From: Saururus chinensis
Taxonomy: Eukaryota > Streptophyta > Magnoliopsida > Piperales > Saururaceae
Direction: 5' to 3'
Length of the DNA: 64,000 bases
Assembly (NCBI GenBank): GCA_035235625.1
Contig: CP141142.1
Span: 42,449,644 to 42,513,643, forward strand
Made by a program: the position numbers and the translations under genes. The notes below the pieces were generated by a model. That model ran no database searches. It was not told the origin of the DNA and saw nothing but the letters and a program-made list of their open reading frames with translations. This document shows, piece after piece, positions 24,476 to 35,470 of the stretch. The first letter of the stretch is position 1; the number at the start of each line of letters is the position of its first letter.

Positions 24476-25437
24476 ATCATCGAACAGTTGGGGGGTCGCG
24501 GCACAGCTGGGCTCTCAGTGGCGGGAAATTCGTTCTTGAACTCATGCCGAGTTATGTGTACCGTAGTCATCTGGACTGGATAAATAACAGCCCAGAAAGT
24601 TAATTGGGCTTTGTAGCATTTGGGCTTGTCTTCTGAACAAAAAACGAAAGCCCAATAACCACGGGACGAACCCATCACGATCACCCCCAAAGCCGTTGAT
24701 CCGTGGGGCCCGCTCTTCTTAAGAGACGGTGAATTTCCACAAGAGGACAAGGAGGGTAATGACAAACGAGCAGCCACCGATGAGGGCATTTTCGTTCATT
24801 CCAGACTTGAAAAAATAAAACGTTAAAGCAACGGAGTTTCGTTGATGAGACGCTGACAAGGAGGAGAGGTCAGGGCGAGGAGCTGGATCCGGCGAATTGG
24901 AGGTGATTCCGGCTTCGATAATCTCTCCTTTCCTCGATAGTATTTTTGCATCGAATCCATCTATGGACTTTCCGTCGATTTCTTGATTTTATGTTGCGAA
25001 ATCGCTGGACTCAGTATCATGTTGCCTGCCTTTGTTTGCAATTGATTTCATATCTGAAGATGCAGTGCCAAGCTGGTTCATAGTTTGTGGGGCTTCCATT
25101 TCTGCGTCGGTTTACTGTTGTCCGCATTTTTCCTAGAAAGTTCCGCTGTGAATGCTGATGTGCTTCTTTATTTGTCATCTGTTTGCTGGTTGCCTTAAGA
25201 ATGTGATGATTATATTCGAGGCTTAACGATGTGATCTTTTCAGTTTCCTGTGGAGGAAAAGTATATTCTTCTGATTCTTCTGGTTTTTTCTTTGAGATAT
25301 TTTAATTGTAAATTAACTATTATGGGGAAAGGTTATGAATCCACGGATTGCTACAATAGTACATGTGGGCTGGGATGTTTCATCGGGTGTCTGTAAGCAG
25401 ATAAACTTTACAGTAACCATTTAGAACCTAAGGAGGT

Positions 25438-25509
25438 CAATCAGCAGCAGTATACTCCCTCTGTCCCGTATTACAATCAGCAGCAGTATACTCCCTCTGT
25501 CCTGTATTA
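25438..25509. repeat. 36-bp tandem duplication at the edge of a MITE
   Basis: Two adjacent 36-bp units (25438-25473, 25474-25509) carry CAATCAGCAGCAGTATACTC then CCTCTGTCC(C/T)GTATTA, with a single C/T difference. The unit joins host sequence with the first bases of the Stowaway terminus, so the MITE edge was duplicated after insertion. Confidence 0.85.
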
Positions 25510-25688
25510 GCTGTCCGCATTTGAATGCATCTGATATTTAAGGAAGCCAATTTATTAACCTATTTACTCCATCCACTAACCCTTTTTACTCCATCCACTA
25601 ATTAGTACGAGAAGGATAACATGAAATAGGACAATTAACATGGGAGTTTTTTTTTCAAATCCAGATAATTAATGTGGGACGGAGGGAG
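25491..25688. mobile_element. Stowaway-like MITE in the SYP5 leader intron
   Basis: The left end CTCCCTCTGTCCTGTATTA and right end TAATGTGGGACGGAGGGAG are inverted versions of the Stowaway/Tc1-mariner terminus. TA precedes the left end; the right flank reads TG, a changed TA. About 198 bp, noncoding. Confidence 0.75.
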
Positions 25689-25917
25689 TGAAACTTTAGT
25701 GATGTCTGTAAGCAGATAAACTGTGTGTGTGCATATGTGTGTATGTGAAAGAGAGCATTAAAATTCCTGACGTATGGCTCACATTTCTGTGCTTCAAAAA
25801 TGTTGTGGTAGTGGAAAATATTTTACGAGCTCAATTATTCCAGGCTTCAAACTTTATGACATTATAAATAGGCTTATTTATGTCATCTAATTCTCCCATT
25901 ATGGTATTGTAGTAGGA

Positions 25918-27907
25918 ATGGCATCCTCTTCTGACTCATGGTTGAAGGAGTTTAATGAAGCATCGAAGCTTGCTGATGACATCGGTGCTAGGATATTGGA
26001 AAGAAGTTCTCTCCCCTCTTCAGGACCAGATACTCAACGCCATTTGTCTGCGATTCGGAGAAAGATTACCATTCTTGGTACCAGACTCAACAGCTTGGAA
26101 TCCCTTCTGTCTAAGCTTCCTAGCAGGCAGACAATGTATGTGTCATGTGCAGGTATCATGTTTGTGCATTGCTATTATTAAGTCTCATGATTCTTGCCAA
26201 CCTATGCTTGGCATTTTGGTCCAATTATGCGTGTTATTTGATACACATCTTTTAGTTTAATTATGTCATTATTATTTTTTAACATTTAAAATAGGTGTTA
26301 CAACCAGTCTTTTCCTTATTAAATGAATCATGCATTAACTTATATTAGATCTCACCTTTTTTAATTAATTTATTTTTTTCCCTTGGATTGTTGGTAAAAA
26401 ATTTGGTTAATGAGATTAGAAAGTTTCTTAAAAAAAATATGCAACCTATATGCGAGAATATAACAAATGACTTTGCAGGTAATTGTCACCTTTATATCTT
26501 ACAAAAAAGAGGTAATATCACCTTTCTGGCAGTCAGATTGGTCTAAGGTTGAAAGCTGGTCTGGAAGATTTCTTCCAGATATGTATGTTATGCCCTTTTA
26601 AACCACTCTGTGAGGTTCTAACATGGTTAATTGGCTTAACAAAACAGAGAAATTTACCTTCTTCAGAAGGCCACCGTTTAAATCTGCCTTTATAACCTCA
26701 CTACATCCATTTACCCTTGTCCTCTCAAAAAGAAAAAAAAGAAAATAAATATCACTAGCGTCCTGTGAATGTTTTTTGGTTTTATGTGTTATTAAATAGA
26801 AGTTGTAGTTATGGATCGGCCAGTAGGAAATTGTTCTAGAATTTGTGCATATAGTAGACTTCTAAGGATGGAAGTTTATGACTCAATTGAATGGCTTTTG
26901 TTTTTTAATACAGAACGCAGAAGGAACTACATCGGCGCCAGGATGTGCTGGTAAACTTAAGGTCTAAGGCTAACCAGATGGCATCTACTTTAAACATGTC
27001 CAACTCTGCTAATAGGTAAGGTCAGAGAGCTAACATTTGTTTAAGATCAGCTGATTCCAGAAATATATTGTATAAAATATGTATGTAATTCAACTTTGAT
27101 GCCCAGGGAAAACTTGCTGGGAAAGGATAGATCGGCTGATGCAATTGATAAAAGTGCTGGGTTGGATAATCATGGTCTCATTGGTTTTCAGCGACAGATT
27201 ATGAAAGGCATTTTTCTACTGATTCTCCTTTTTCCCATTAGTTATAAACTGCTGAACTTATCTTGGTTTTAAGAAAATAAATTCTGAGGCTTTCAAAAGG
27301 GACTGTTTCATTGATCTAATGCATTTTTTGTTGCCAAATGTAGAGCAAGATGAGGGGCTTGAGAAGCTTGAAGAAACTGTACTTAGTACAAAGCATATAG
27401 CACTGGCTGTTAACGAGGAGTTGGACTTGCACACCAGGCTTCTGGTATATACATATATGGAAATAACTATCCAGCAGAGCTGCACTGAGCTCTCTCTCTC
27501 TCTCTCTCCCTCTCTCTATATATATGTGTGTGTGTGTGTGTTGAGTATATACTTCGTATTTTCATCTTCTTCATGCTGTTATTATTTAATGCAGGACACC
27601 TTGGATCAACACGTGGACTCAACAGATTCACGACTACAGGTTATCTTTTTGTACTACCATGGTGAAAGGAAAACATATTGTTGAAATTTTTTGCCCTCTC
27701 AAGCAGTATATTCGTGAAACTTACATTGTCTTATTTTTTATCATTACTGTATTAATTTTATTTTAAATAATGCAGAGGGTGCAGAAGAGGTTGGCAATCC
27801 TCAACAAGCGTACAAAGGGAGGTTGCTCTTGCATGTGTCTGTTGCTGGCAGTTATTGGTATTGTGATTTTAATTGTTCTTATCTGGGCATTAATTAAATA
27901 TTTGTGA
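25918..27907 (+). CDS. SYP5: Qc-SNARE SYP51/SYP52-like, six coding exons
   Basis: Exons by splice sites and family alignment: 25918-26135, 26914-27015, 27107-27207, 27344-27444, 27595-27639 and 27776-27907. They give 232 residues, the usual SYP51/52 length. The start MASSSDSW matches the family. Residues ~1-75 are the N-terminal helical region, followed by NLRSKANQMA and ALNMSN-like blocks. The SNARE motif runs from about EQDEGLEKLEETV (141-153) to VQKRLAILNKR. A CSCMC cysteine cluster precedes a C-terminal membrane anchor (~210-230) ending IKYL. In plants SYP5 pairs with SYP2, VTI1 and VAMP7-type partners at prevacuolar and vacuolar membranes. Two oddities are noted. Intron 3 appears to use a GC donor (AAAG/GCATTT at 27208). 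The zero-layer Gln of Arabidopsis SYP51/52 (DLQTRL) is His here (DLHTRL, codon at 27430-27432). Confidence 0.9.
27490..27541. repeat. CT, TA and TG microsatellites in SYP5 intron 4
   Basis: Consecutive (CT)n, (TA)n and (TG)n runs lie just after exon 4. They are simple repeats with no wider significance visible. Confidence 0.9.
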
Positions 27908-29314
27908 GATATGGGTCATTGTCAGCAGAACTCGCCTCTGAGGTCACTGGTGTGTGTTTTGTGAGTTTTATTGTTTGCGAAATGTTTTGGTGTTTCTCAT
28001 TGTGCAGCGCCAATCGGCCTGTAAATGAAAAAGGATTTATGAATACTAAAGTTGGTACTTAAGATCACGTGCAATTGTTCTGTGTAACTGTTAGAGCTTC
28101 CTGATTAGTTTTGGTATCACACCGTCTGTTAATTATTCAAAAGCCGTTGATTTATGCTGCGCTGACGTCTCTGTCGAATTCCTATGTTTCATCTACTTAA
28201 CACAGAGGGAAATACTCTCATTCTGTCAACCATGTTAAGTTTTTAATTTATTTAGAGCAAATAAATAATAATCAAGGATGGGAGTTTAGACAATTTTTTG
28301 AGTTGCAATCTCCCTGATTGGTATTAGAAGATAATTAACAAAGATATATGATGGATTTCTTTTCCACAGATGAATCCACTCTTACCTCAGAAAACCAATA
28401 GGTTAAATTGAATGGTAGTACTATCATCTAATTCTTGCTTGGATGATGATTTTGTCCTACGTTGTTTTTGCTGCTAATGCAGAAAATGAATCGTAAATTT
28501 AATTCACTACAATAGGTGGCATTAAGGAGATGTTGTTTTATAAAAGAAAACAGGTTAGTTACGTGCAACATATCCGGAAGCTTCAAGCAACATATGGCCA
28601 TTGTAGCAAGCTAGGGGGAATGGACACTATTATTACTATTGAAAAGATAATGTTATACCAAATATGTACGACAACCCCATACACCTTTGAGGTGACGGGT
28701 TTTAGTTAGACATAAACATGTCACCTAAAAAATACGTAGATGTGGTGTACATATTCATATCAGTTTTCATTATCTTTACCATAATGGTTCGCGGTGGGGC
28801 TAAGTCTAAGCCTAAATTTAGAAAAATGATTTTCTTAATCAACTTTTTTATACTAAAAGTCTACTTTAACCCTATTATATTTATCTATCTAATCACAAGC
28901 TAGAGTATATTTTTAATATAAAAAAAATAGAGTAGAAATATAGCTTCCATAGATTTATAATAGTAGCACCTATATACTTTTGGTGGAGAAAAAAACAAAA
29001 TAAAAATATCAGCTTCCATAAATTTATAATAGTAGCACCTATATGTTTCGGCAGTTGTCATTTCGATGGAAGTGACAACTAAGCAGTAGAACTCTAAAAG
29101 AAAGAAGCAGCAATCTAATTCAGCATTTGATCTACTTTTTATTACCGCAACAACAGGTTATATAGGTTACAGGCTTACAGCGGCTATGTGACTTCGAATT
29201 AACCCTATAACAATTACAATTTATTAAACTAAAACAATTAAGTCCAACTGAAGCAATAGAGACTCGTATTGTGTATAAACACAATGAAGGATTGCCCCAG
29301 TAGAGATTTCCATG
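27908..29314. other. SYP5 3' region and spacer to the P450 gene
   Basis: The SYP5 3' UTR probably occupies the first few hundred bases. 28560-29100 is AT-rich. It includes a direct duplication: a ~36-bp block with AGCTTCCAT and TAGTAGCACCTATA occurs at 28942-28977 and 29011-29046. No gene is seen. Confidence 0.5.
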
Positions 29315-31429
29315 TCAAACATCAACTTCAAAGCGATAGGAAGGAATTGCCAGCAAATGGTTGGCCCTTGGGACTGTTAGTCCGAACTCCTCGCTCATGT
29401 CCAACTCGCTAGGCAGAATCCCATTTGGAAGCTGCCAATCAAAGCAATGCACCAACTGGGCCAACACTAGGCGAACCACAGTTAACCCCATATGCATCCC
29501 AGGGCAGCCTCGGCGCCCGGCCCCAAACGGAAGAAGACGGAAGTCGCGGCCCTTGAGGTCGACATCGGAGGCTGCGAACCTCTCCGGCAAGAACTCGTCC
29601 GGATTCGTCCATGCAGTAGGATCTCGTCCGATTGCCCATGTATTCACGATGATACGTGATTTGTTCGGTATGGTGAAGCCTTGAACCACACAATCTTCAG
29701 TAGCTTCATGGGGAATGAGCAATGGGGCCACAGGATGTAGCCTCAAGCTCTCTTTGAGCACCATGTCCAAGTACTCCAAGTGAGGAAGGTCCGACTCCTC
29801 CACCATCCGGCCCATCCCAACCACACTTGCGATCTCGTCCTGCACCTTCTTTAGCACTCGCGGCTCTCGTAACATTTCCGATAGGGCCCATTCGATGGCC
29901 GTGGCAGATGTGTCCATCCCTCCGGCCAGCATATCCTTCGATCAAAATTGGAACCAGAAGGCATGAGTTGATGGATGTTTCTGTGCACTTCTAAAACAGA
30001 GCTTCTGAGACTGAAAAGTAATCTATGAAAAATAAACTAAACAAATTTCATAAGCTGCTGACTTGTTAAGATGAGCAATACAATGTGCTAATCATTGTGA
30101 AGTGTACAAAACTTGATTTCAAATTTTGGAAGATTTAGTAGATTCACGAGCAAGATTTTGGTAACCAAATTTTACTTGAATCTTAAATTAGGCTTGAACG
30201 AGAATGTTGTCAAAATTTTAGTTGAAATAGATTTTAGAAGCAGACATATAGTTTAACTAGGATTTCATGAAATTTTAGTAAACTTCAAATTCGTGGAAAA
30301 AATTTACCAGAACACATTTTAAGATTCGAGGAAAATTACTTTTGCTAAACCTTACATTTAATTAGCAAAATAAAATTTTGTATACTCCCTTCGTCCAATA
30401 AAAAATGAACTTGATTAAGTTCATGCCCTTAAGCTCAATTATCGCTTTGGCAATCAGATACTCCTGTCGGACAGAGGAAGTACATAAAAAACAGCCCCAT
30501 GAATTTTGCTTGGTACTTACCAGGATAACAGCTTTGATATTTGTCCGTTCGATCCTGATTTCTGTGTCTCCGGACTCAATTAGAGACAACATGACATCCA
30601 CAAAGCCCTGGTTCTCCTCCTTGTTGTTCTTGGCAATTATGTGCTCGTCAATGATTTTCTCAAAGAAGTCATCAAACACCTTGCTCACAGCCTTCATGCG
30701 GCGTGCCAGTCCTTGGATGTCAAGTGCCCCAACATATGGTATGTAGTCTGCTATATTGAAGGTGGCCGCCAGCTTCATGCCATCCTGAATCACAGCCTTG
30801 AACCCCCTCTCATTAAAGTCCTTGTCCTCGTACTTCTTCCCAAACACCATCAAGCAAGTGATATCAGTGGTGAGAGAGGCCACCCTTGCGCTGAGGTCGA
30901 CCACCTCCCTGGACATGGCACTCTTCTTCAACGACTGCACCATGAGCCCCACCTCCCGTCTCCTCACCGGCCTGAAGGAGTCGATCTTCAGGTTGCTGAG
31001 CAGCTGCAAGGTGCATATCTTCCTCATGCTGCGCCAGTAGGGGCCATACTTACTGAAGGACAAGCCTTTGGTATCGTACGAGATGTACTTGGCGGCCTCA
31101 GTGAAAGGCCGGCTGGCGAAGCTGAGGTCGTGGGTCCGGAGGAAGTCCTCGGCGGCCGCCGGAGATGAGACGACAATCGTGGGGACGAAGCCGAGGCGGA
31201 GGAACATGATGGAACCATACTTCTTGGCCAGCTTGTGGAGGTCATGGTGAGGGAGTTCTCCTAGCATGAGAAGGTTGCCCAGAATGGGGACCCCCGGGGG
31301 GCCTGGAGGCAGTCTGCTAGCATTCCTATCCTTGACCTTTCTTCGGAGGGCATAGAGGAGAAAGGCAATGGAATATAGTCCTACTACAGTCAATGCTACA
31401 AGAGCAGGCCATGAAAAGATGATAGACAT
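29315..31429 (-). CDS. cytochrome P450, CYP71 clan (CYP71AU/CYP736A-like)
   Basis: Two exons on the minus strand, 31429-30521 and 29935-29315, encode 509 residues. The intron is phase 0 with GT (GTAAGT) and AG borders, at the position typical of CYP71-clan genes, just before the I helix. An N-terminal membrane anchor (~5-28) is followed by the hinge [12 protein letters not shown]. Motifs: AGGMDTS oxygen-binding I helix (307-313), KESLR K-helix ExxR (365-368), PERF (420-423), and [10 protein letters not shown] with the haem-ligand Cys at 447. All key residues are present, so a working endoplasmic-reticulum monooxygenase is expected. PTIVVSSP and [11 protein letters not shown]-type blocks match proteins annotated CYP71AU50-like or CYP736A-like in monocots. 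The substrate is unknown. A TATAAAA-like box lies on the minus strand at about 31607-31615, 180 bases upstream of the ATG. Confidence 0.92.
30385..30480. mobile_element. Stowaway-like MITE in the P450 intron
   Basis: 96 bp with ends CTCCCTTCGTCC and GGACAGAGGAAG, flanked by TA on both sides (30383-30384, 30481-30482). It lies about 40 bases from the exon 1 donor, inside the only intron of the P450 gene. Confidence 0.85.
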
Positions 31430-32128
31430 GGCTCCCTGGCCTGTAATACGAAACAGATATAAAGTAAAAGTTATGAATCTTGTCCCAATTATATTGAGGA
31501 GAAGGGTGGCAAAGGGATCTCTTTCATTGCACTTGATATTAACGAACTGTATAGATGATGTTTTAATCTATTTGGGATGAATAACAAGTTGGTCTGAAGA
31601 TTCTTTTTATAAAACCATATCATCAAAAGGAATCATGGATACTCTTCGAGTCACTTGTCACAAGACATGGAACACATCGAAATATTTAGATGGGAATGTT
31701 GACATCATTGTTTACTCTTTGATATTTGGATTAACTGATAATAATTAAGTTGTTAAAATCTGGGAAGTAGATGGTGACACAGGGACTTACGGGTGTTGAG
31801 CTCGAGCAATCGAGTCTTGAGTTCTCTGATCAAATCGAGCTCGTGTGGAGCTCAAACGGACTATTCAAAATTCGATTTCGAGTCAAGCAAGCCAACACAA
31901 GTTATTACAACTTTTTGTTTTGTCGTTAGCCAAAAAAATCTTCTTTGTCTAAGCGAGCTAGCCAGCAGATATGTCGATCCTTCCTAGAAGCCACTCGGAG
32001 AGGTACAAATTAGCAGATTTGTCCAAAGTGAGCGAGTTGCTGACGTTGCTGAAGTTTGATTGTTACAGGTGACTGAGCTAAGAGTCACACAAGTTTCCAA
32101 TTGGATGAGTCCGGTTTGGATTTAGGAC
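31430..32128. other. P450 upstream region with hAT-like remnant
   Basis: The first ~200 bases are the likely P450 promoter. 31790-32060 contains GTGTTGAGCTCGAGC-type sequence rich in CTCGAG/CGAGCT, reminiscent of the hAT-like element at 59967-61549 and probably a decayed relative. No gene is seen. Confidence 0.4.
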
Positions 32129-32619
32129 TAGGGGCGGCAGCGGGCCGGCCCGGGTTGGCATGCTCCTCCCGCTGAGCTAAGGAGCAGGCTCGACATGGCC
32201 CGTAGGTCGGCATGCGGGCTGACCCGCCCTATGGCTAGTTCAGCTGTTAGGCTTAGCCCAACGGCACAAAAAGAATTATTGTGCCTTGGAGTAGGCCTAT
32301 TGATTGGGATCTGGGCCTGCCAGACCCTAGTTTTGGATACTTATGCTTGGCCCGGGTTGGCATGCTCCTCCCGCTGAGCCTAAGGAGCAGGCTCGACATG
32401 GCCCGTAGGTCGGCATGCGGGCTGACCCGCCCTATGGCTAGTTCAGCTGTTAGGCTTAGCCCAACGGCACAAAAAGAATTATTGTGCCTTGGAGTAGGCC
32501 TATTGATTGGGATCTGGGCCTGCCAGACCCTAGTTTTGGATACTTATGCTTGGCATGGCCCGCCCCACTAGCGAGCCGGGGCTGGGCCCATGGGTGAATA
32601 CGGCCCATTGCCATCCCTA
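32129..32619. mobile_element. hAT-like nonautonomous element with internal ~203-bp tandem duplication
   Basis: The left end TAGGGGCGGCAGCGGGCC and right end GGCCCATTGCCATCCCTA are inverted repeats of the common plant hAT type. The 8-bp flanks TTTAGGAC and CTTGGAAC match at 5 of 8 positions, so the target-site duplication is eroded or misplaced. Most of the element is two nearly identical copies of a ~203-bp unit (about 32148-32350 and 32350-32555). Frames over this repeat are repeated noise. Confidence 0.65.
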
Positions 32620-35203
32620 CTTGGAACCATTAAATGGGTTGTGATATAAGGATAGAGATGTGAGGTGTAGTGGGTTACAGGTATTATCACTTATGATAAA
32701 AAAATAAAAAAACGGACGTACGTATCACAATAATATTCTCAAACTCACCCGGTAGAAATTTTTGCCTCCATTTAGAGACAAAATTTTATTTTTTCAAACA
32801 AAAAACACAATTTATCAAAAGTCAAACCGCCCGTGAAGGCAAAATCCGATATTGTTTTAATCAATTAAAGACCTTAAAAGCCACGACTAATCTTAGTAAA
32901 CATAGTTTTGTAATTGAAATAACAAGACTAAATCATGATGTATGTAAAATAAGTTTGTGTAAATAAAGATACACACATATAAATATATGTAAGACTAATA
33001 CATAATGATAATATTTTGTTAACTAAATGTAAATAACATGTTAATCTATGAAAATATGAATTAAAACAAAGATATATTAGTCAAACTATATCACTGATCG
33101 ATCATCTCACTTGGGAGATCGAATGTTCAATCGAAACAAAAATACAGTAACATTTTTTATCAATTGGCACCTTGTGTCGGTTGATCGGTTGGTCAAACAA
33201 ATCACAGTAATTGTATCCATTGATCATCGCATTGGGGTCGATCAAACAATCAAATGAAATCAACAGTAACTTTGGTGATCAATCAATACGCACTAGTGAT
33301 TAATCGCTAAAGAACAAAAATTTGAAATTACGGCTTTTAACCAAAAAGTAATTATGATTAATGAGCAAAACTTCATAAATCTTTGTTCAAATAATATTAA
33401 ATTTTTAGATATGAATGACCTTATAAAACTCATACAAAACTCATCAAAACAACATCAAAACTTGCACATACGGCTAACCATTAATTAACCTTCAAAACAC
33501 GATTAATAAGCATAATCACTAGTGTTAATGCAATAAATCTTTAGCAAGCAAAACAAAGTTTTACCCTTAAATAACAAAGAATCACTTCAATTATTTTTTT
33601 AGATCAAAGAATCCATAATCAAAGAATTAGGATCTATTAGACTACAATTGTTCTACCAATTGAGCCTAAAAATACACTTAGCAAGGCAAATTATGTATTT
33701 TTTGTGTTAAATGACTTCTAAAATATCAATCACAAAGTTTTGAATTAGAAACAATGATCTGAGGTACTATACCTTGGATTAATTGAAAGAGTTTTCATTA
33801 ATTTTCATGGAAAAATACATAGAATTTGAGAACATGAAAGAGATGCTTTTGAATCAATAAAAAAATTAAAAAATTTTGAAGAAGAATCAATGAACTTACT
33901 TTGGTAGATAGATGGGGTAAATGCTTTGAAAATTTTTAGTGACAAAAAATGAACCAAAATGATTCTTTTTTAGAATTTTGCTGAAATAACTATAATTGAA
34001 CCTAAGTTCACTTGGTGGCTAAGAAGTTGGCTGGCATCGACAAGAAGGGCCGGAAATCCCGAGGTGTGGCCCACTTCCTCAAAATAAAAAAATTTGCTAA
34101 AATTGTAATAACTTTGTAGTAAACTCATGATTTAAACCAAACCTCGATGGGCCAGAAATCCCAAGGTGGGGCTGGAGAATTGGGTCTTCCACATATTGAG
34201 CATAACCTCGATGGGCCAAGCCCACCAAATTCCCTATAAAAATTTAAAATAATTCTATTTTTTACTCTTAAAATATTAACAAATAAAGACAAACCTAAAA
34301 ATTAAAATTTGCAAATCTTACATACTTTAACAAGCAAAACCCCCTTACTTTTAGCCAATAAAGAATCACTTCTATTCATCTTTTGGATCAAAGAATCCCT
34401 AATCAAAGAATTACATTCCATTAGCTTTAAGCATAATCCACAATTCTTTAACCAATTAAGGCTTAAAATAAACTTAGCAAAGCAAATCCTGTATTTCCTT
34501 GTGTTAAATTATTTCTAAAATATCAATCAAAAGGTTTTAATCCAGAAACAATGATCTATGGTTCCACAATGGATAAATGGAAACAATTTTTAAATATTTT
34601 TTACTGAATTTTAGAACAAGAAAGAACGGTCTTTGAAACCATAAAAAACTTGGGGAATTTTGAAGAAGAATCAATGAACTCACCTTGGGAGACAACTAGG
34701 GAAAATTCTCTAAAACATTTAGCAAAAAAAATGAGAGAAATGGACTACTTCAACTATTTATAGTATATTTGAGTAAATTGGACTATGTGGGCCACTTCAT
34801 GAACAAATAAAAGTCTTTTTCAGAATTTTTCAAAAATAACCATAACTAAACATGAGTCCACTTAGCGACCAATAAAAGGCGGTGGCCGATGATTCAATCG
34901 GTGTTGACGAGAAGGGTCATGGGTCCCATGGTGGGGCCCACTTTTTCAAAACTATGAAATTTGCTAAAATATACCAAATCTATAGTAAATTCATGGTTTA
35001 TGCTAAGCACTAATGGGAACCATGAGTGTATCCGCCTCATGGTTAGGAGACACGGGTTTGTCACTCCTTTAACATAACACCAATGGGCCAAGCCCGCCAA
35101 ATTCTCAATAAAAAATTTAAATAATTATAAAAAATTCTTGATTACTCTCAAAATATTAACAAATAAAGACAAAATCTAAATATTAAAATTTATGAATCTT
35201 ATA
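32620..35203. repeat. decayed repeat region with a tandemly duplicated ~0.8-kb unit
   Basis: 33060-33310 contains scattered GATCGATC / GATCAA(A/T) motifs. From 33536 to 34317 and again from 34318 to 35203 the same sequence occurs twice. Shared blocks are AAAGAATCACTTC, ATCAAAGAATCC, AAACAATGATCT, TTTTGAAGAAGAATCAATGA, TGGGCCAAGCCC and AAATATTAACAAATAAAGAC. The second copy has about 90 extra bases. The layout (motif array, AT-rich body) resembles the solo LTRs at 0.5-17.6 kb, so this may be an old LTR, but clean ends are not visible. Confidence 0.6.
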
Positions 35204-35470
35204 GGGAGAGTGACATGCATAGGTGAAGTGAGAAGTGGTTTGTTTGTACAACGGGAGTTCTTTCAAGGTAGAGACACTTGTAATAAACTTATTTACATAC
35301 TAGTGGAAAGATTTTATCGTCTGACCATTAATATAGAATTTTGTATCTCTTTCTTTGATTATTTTTTCATATATTTTATTTTATATTTATATATTCTTTT
35401 TGGGTTGTGTCATCACCAAATTTCTACAAAGTGGTATATGAGGAAGTGAACATGTAAAATAGAAGTTTCA
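35204..35470 (+). mobile_element. copia-like LTR 3' end with primer-binding-site-like sequence
   Basis: A TTTTGGGTTGTGTCATCACC run and the end TTTCTACA (to about 35427) are followed by TGGTATATGAGG, which resembles the TGGTATCAGAGC initiator-Met tRNA binding site next to plant Ty1/copia 5' LTRs. The LTR-like body (ACACTTGTAATAAACTTATT) precedes it. No coding domain is recognisable downstream, so only a fossil fragment is supported; it is broken. Confidence 0.5.

Larger units (their letters stand above)
24476..25917. promoter_or_regulatory. bidirectional intergenic region / SYP5 5' leader
   Basis: This 1.44-kb stretch separates the divergent start codons of the PPR and SYP5 genes. A GC-rich segment around 24840-24960 (GGAGCTGGATCCGGCGAATT) looks like the SYP5 5' untranslated exon. 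The sequence then becomes T-rich and ends TATGGTATTGTAG, five bases before the SYP5 ATG, which suggests a leader intron of about 1 kb. A Stowaway-like MITE sits in this putative intron. No uORF or promoter motif is strong enough to call. Confidence 0.45.

Noticed and set aside
32195-32571. Repeated frames of 60 and 96 residues sharing MARRSACGLTRP
   Set aside because: They are the same noncoding ~203-bp unit of a hAT-like element read twice.
33635-33670. tRNA-like D-arm sequence (complement of TCAATTGGTAGAACAATTG)
   Set aside because: No acceptor stem, anticodon arm or T-loop pairs with it, and the duplicated copy at 34.43 kb does not keep it.
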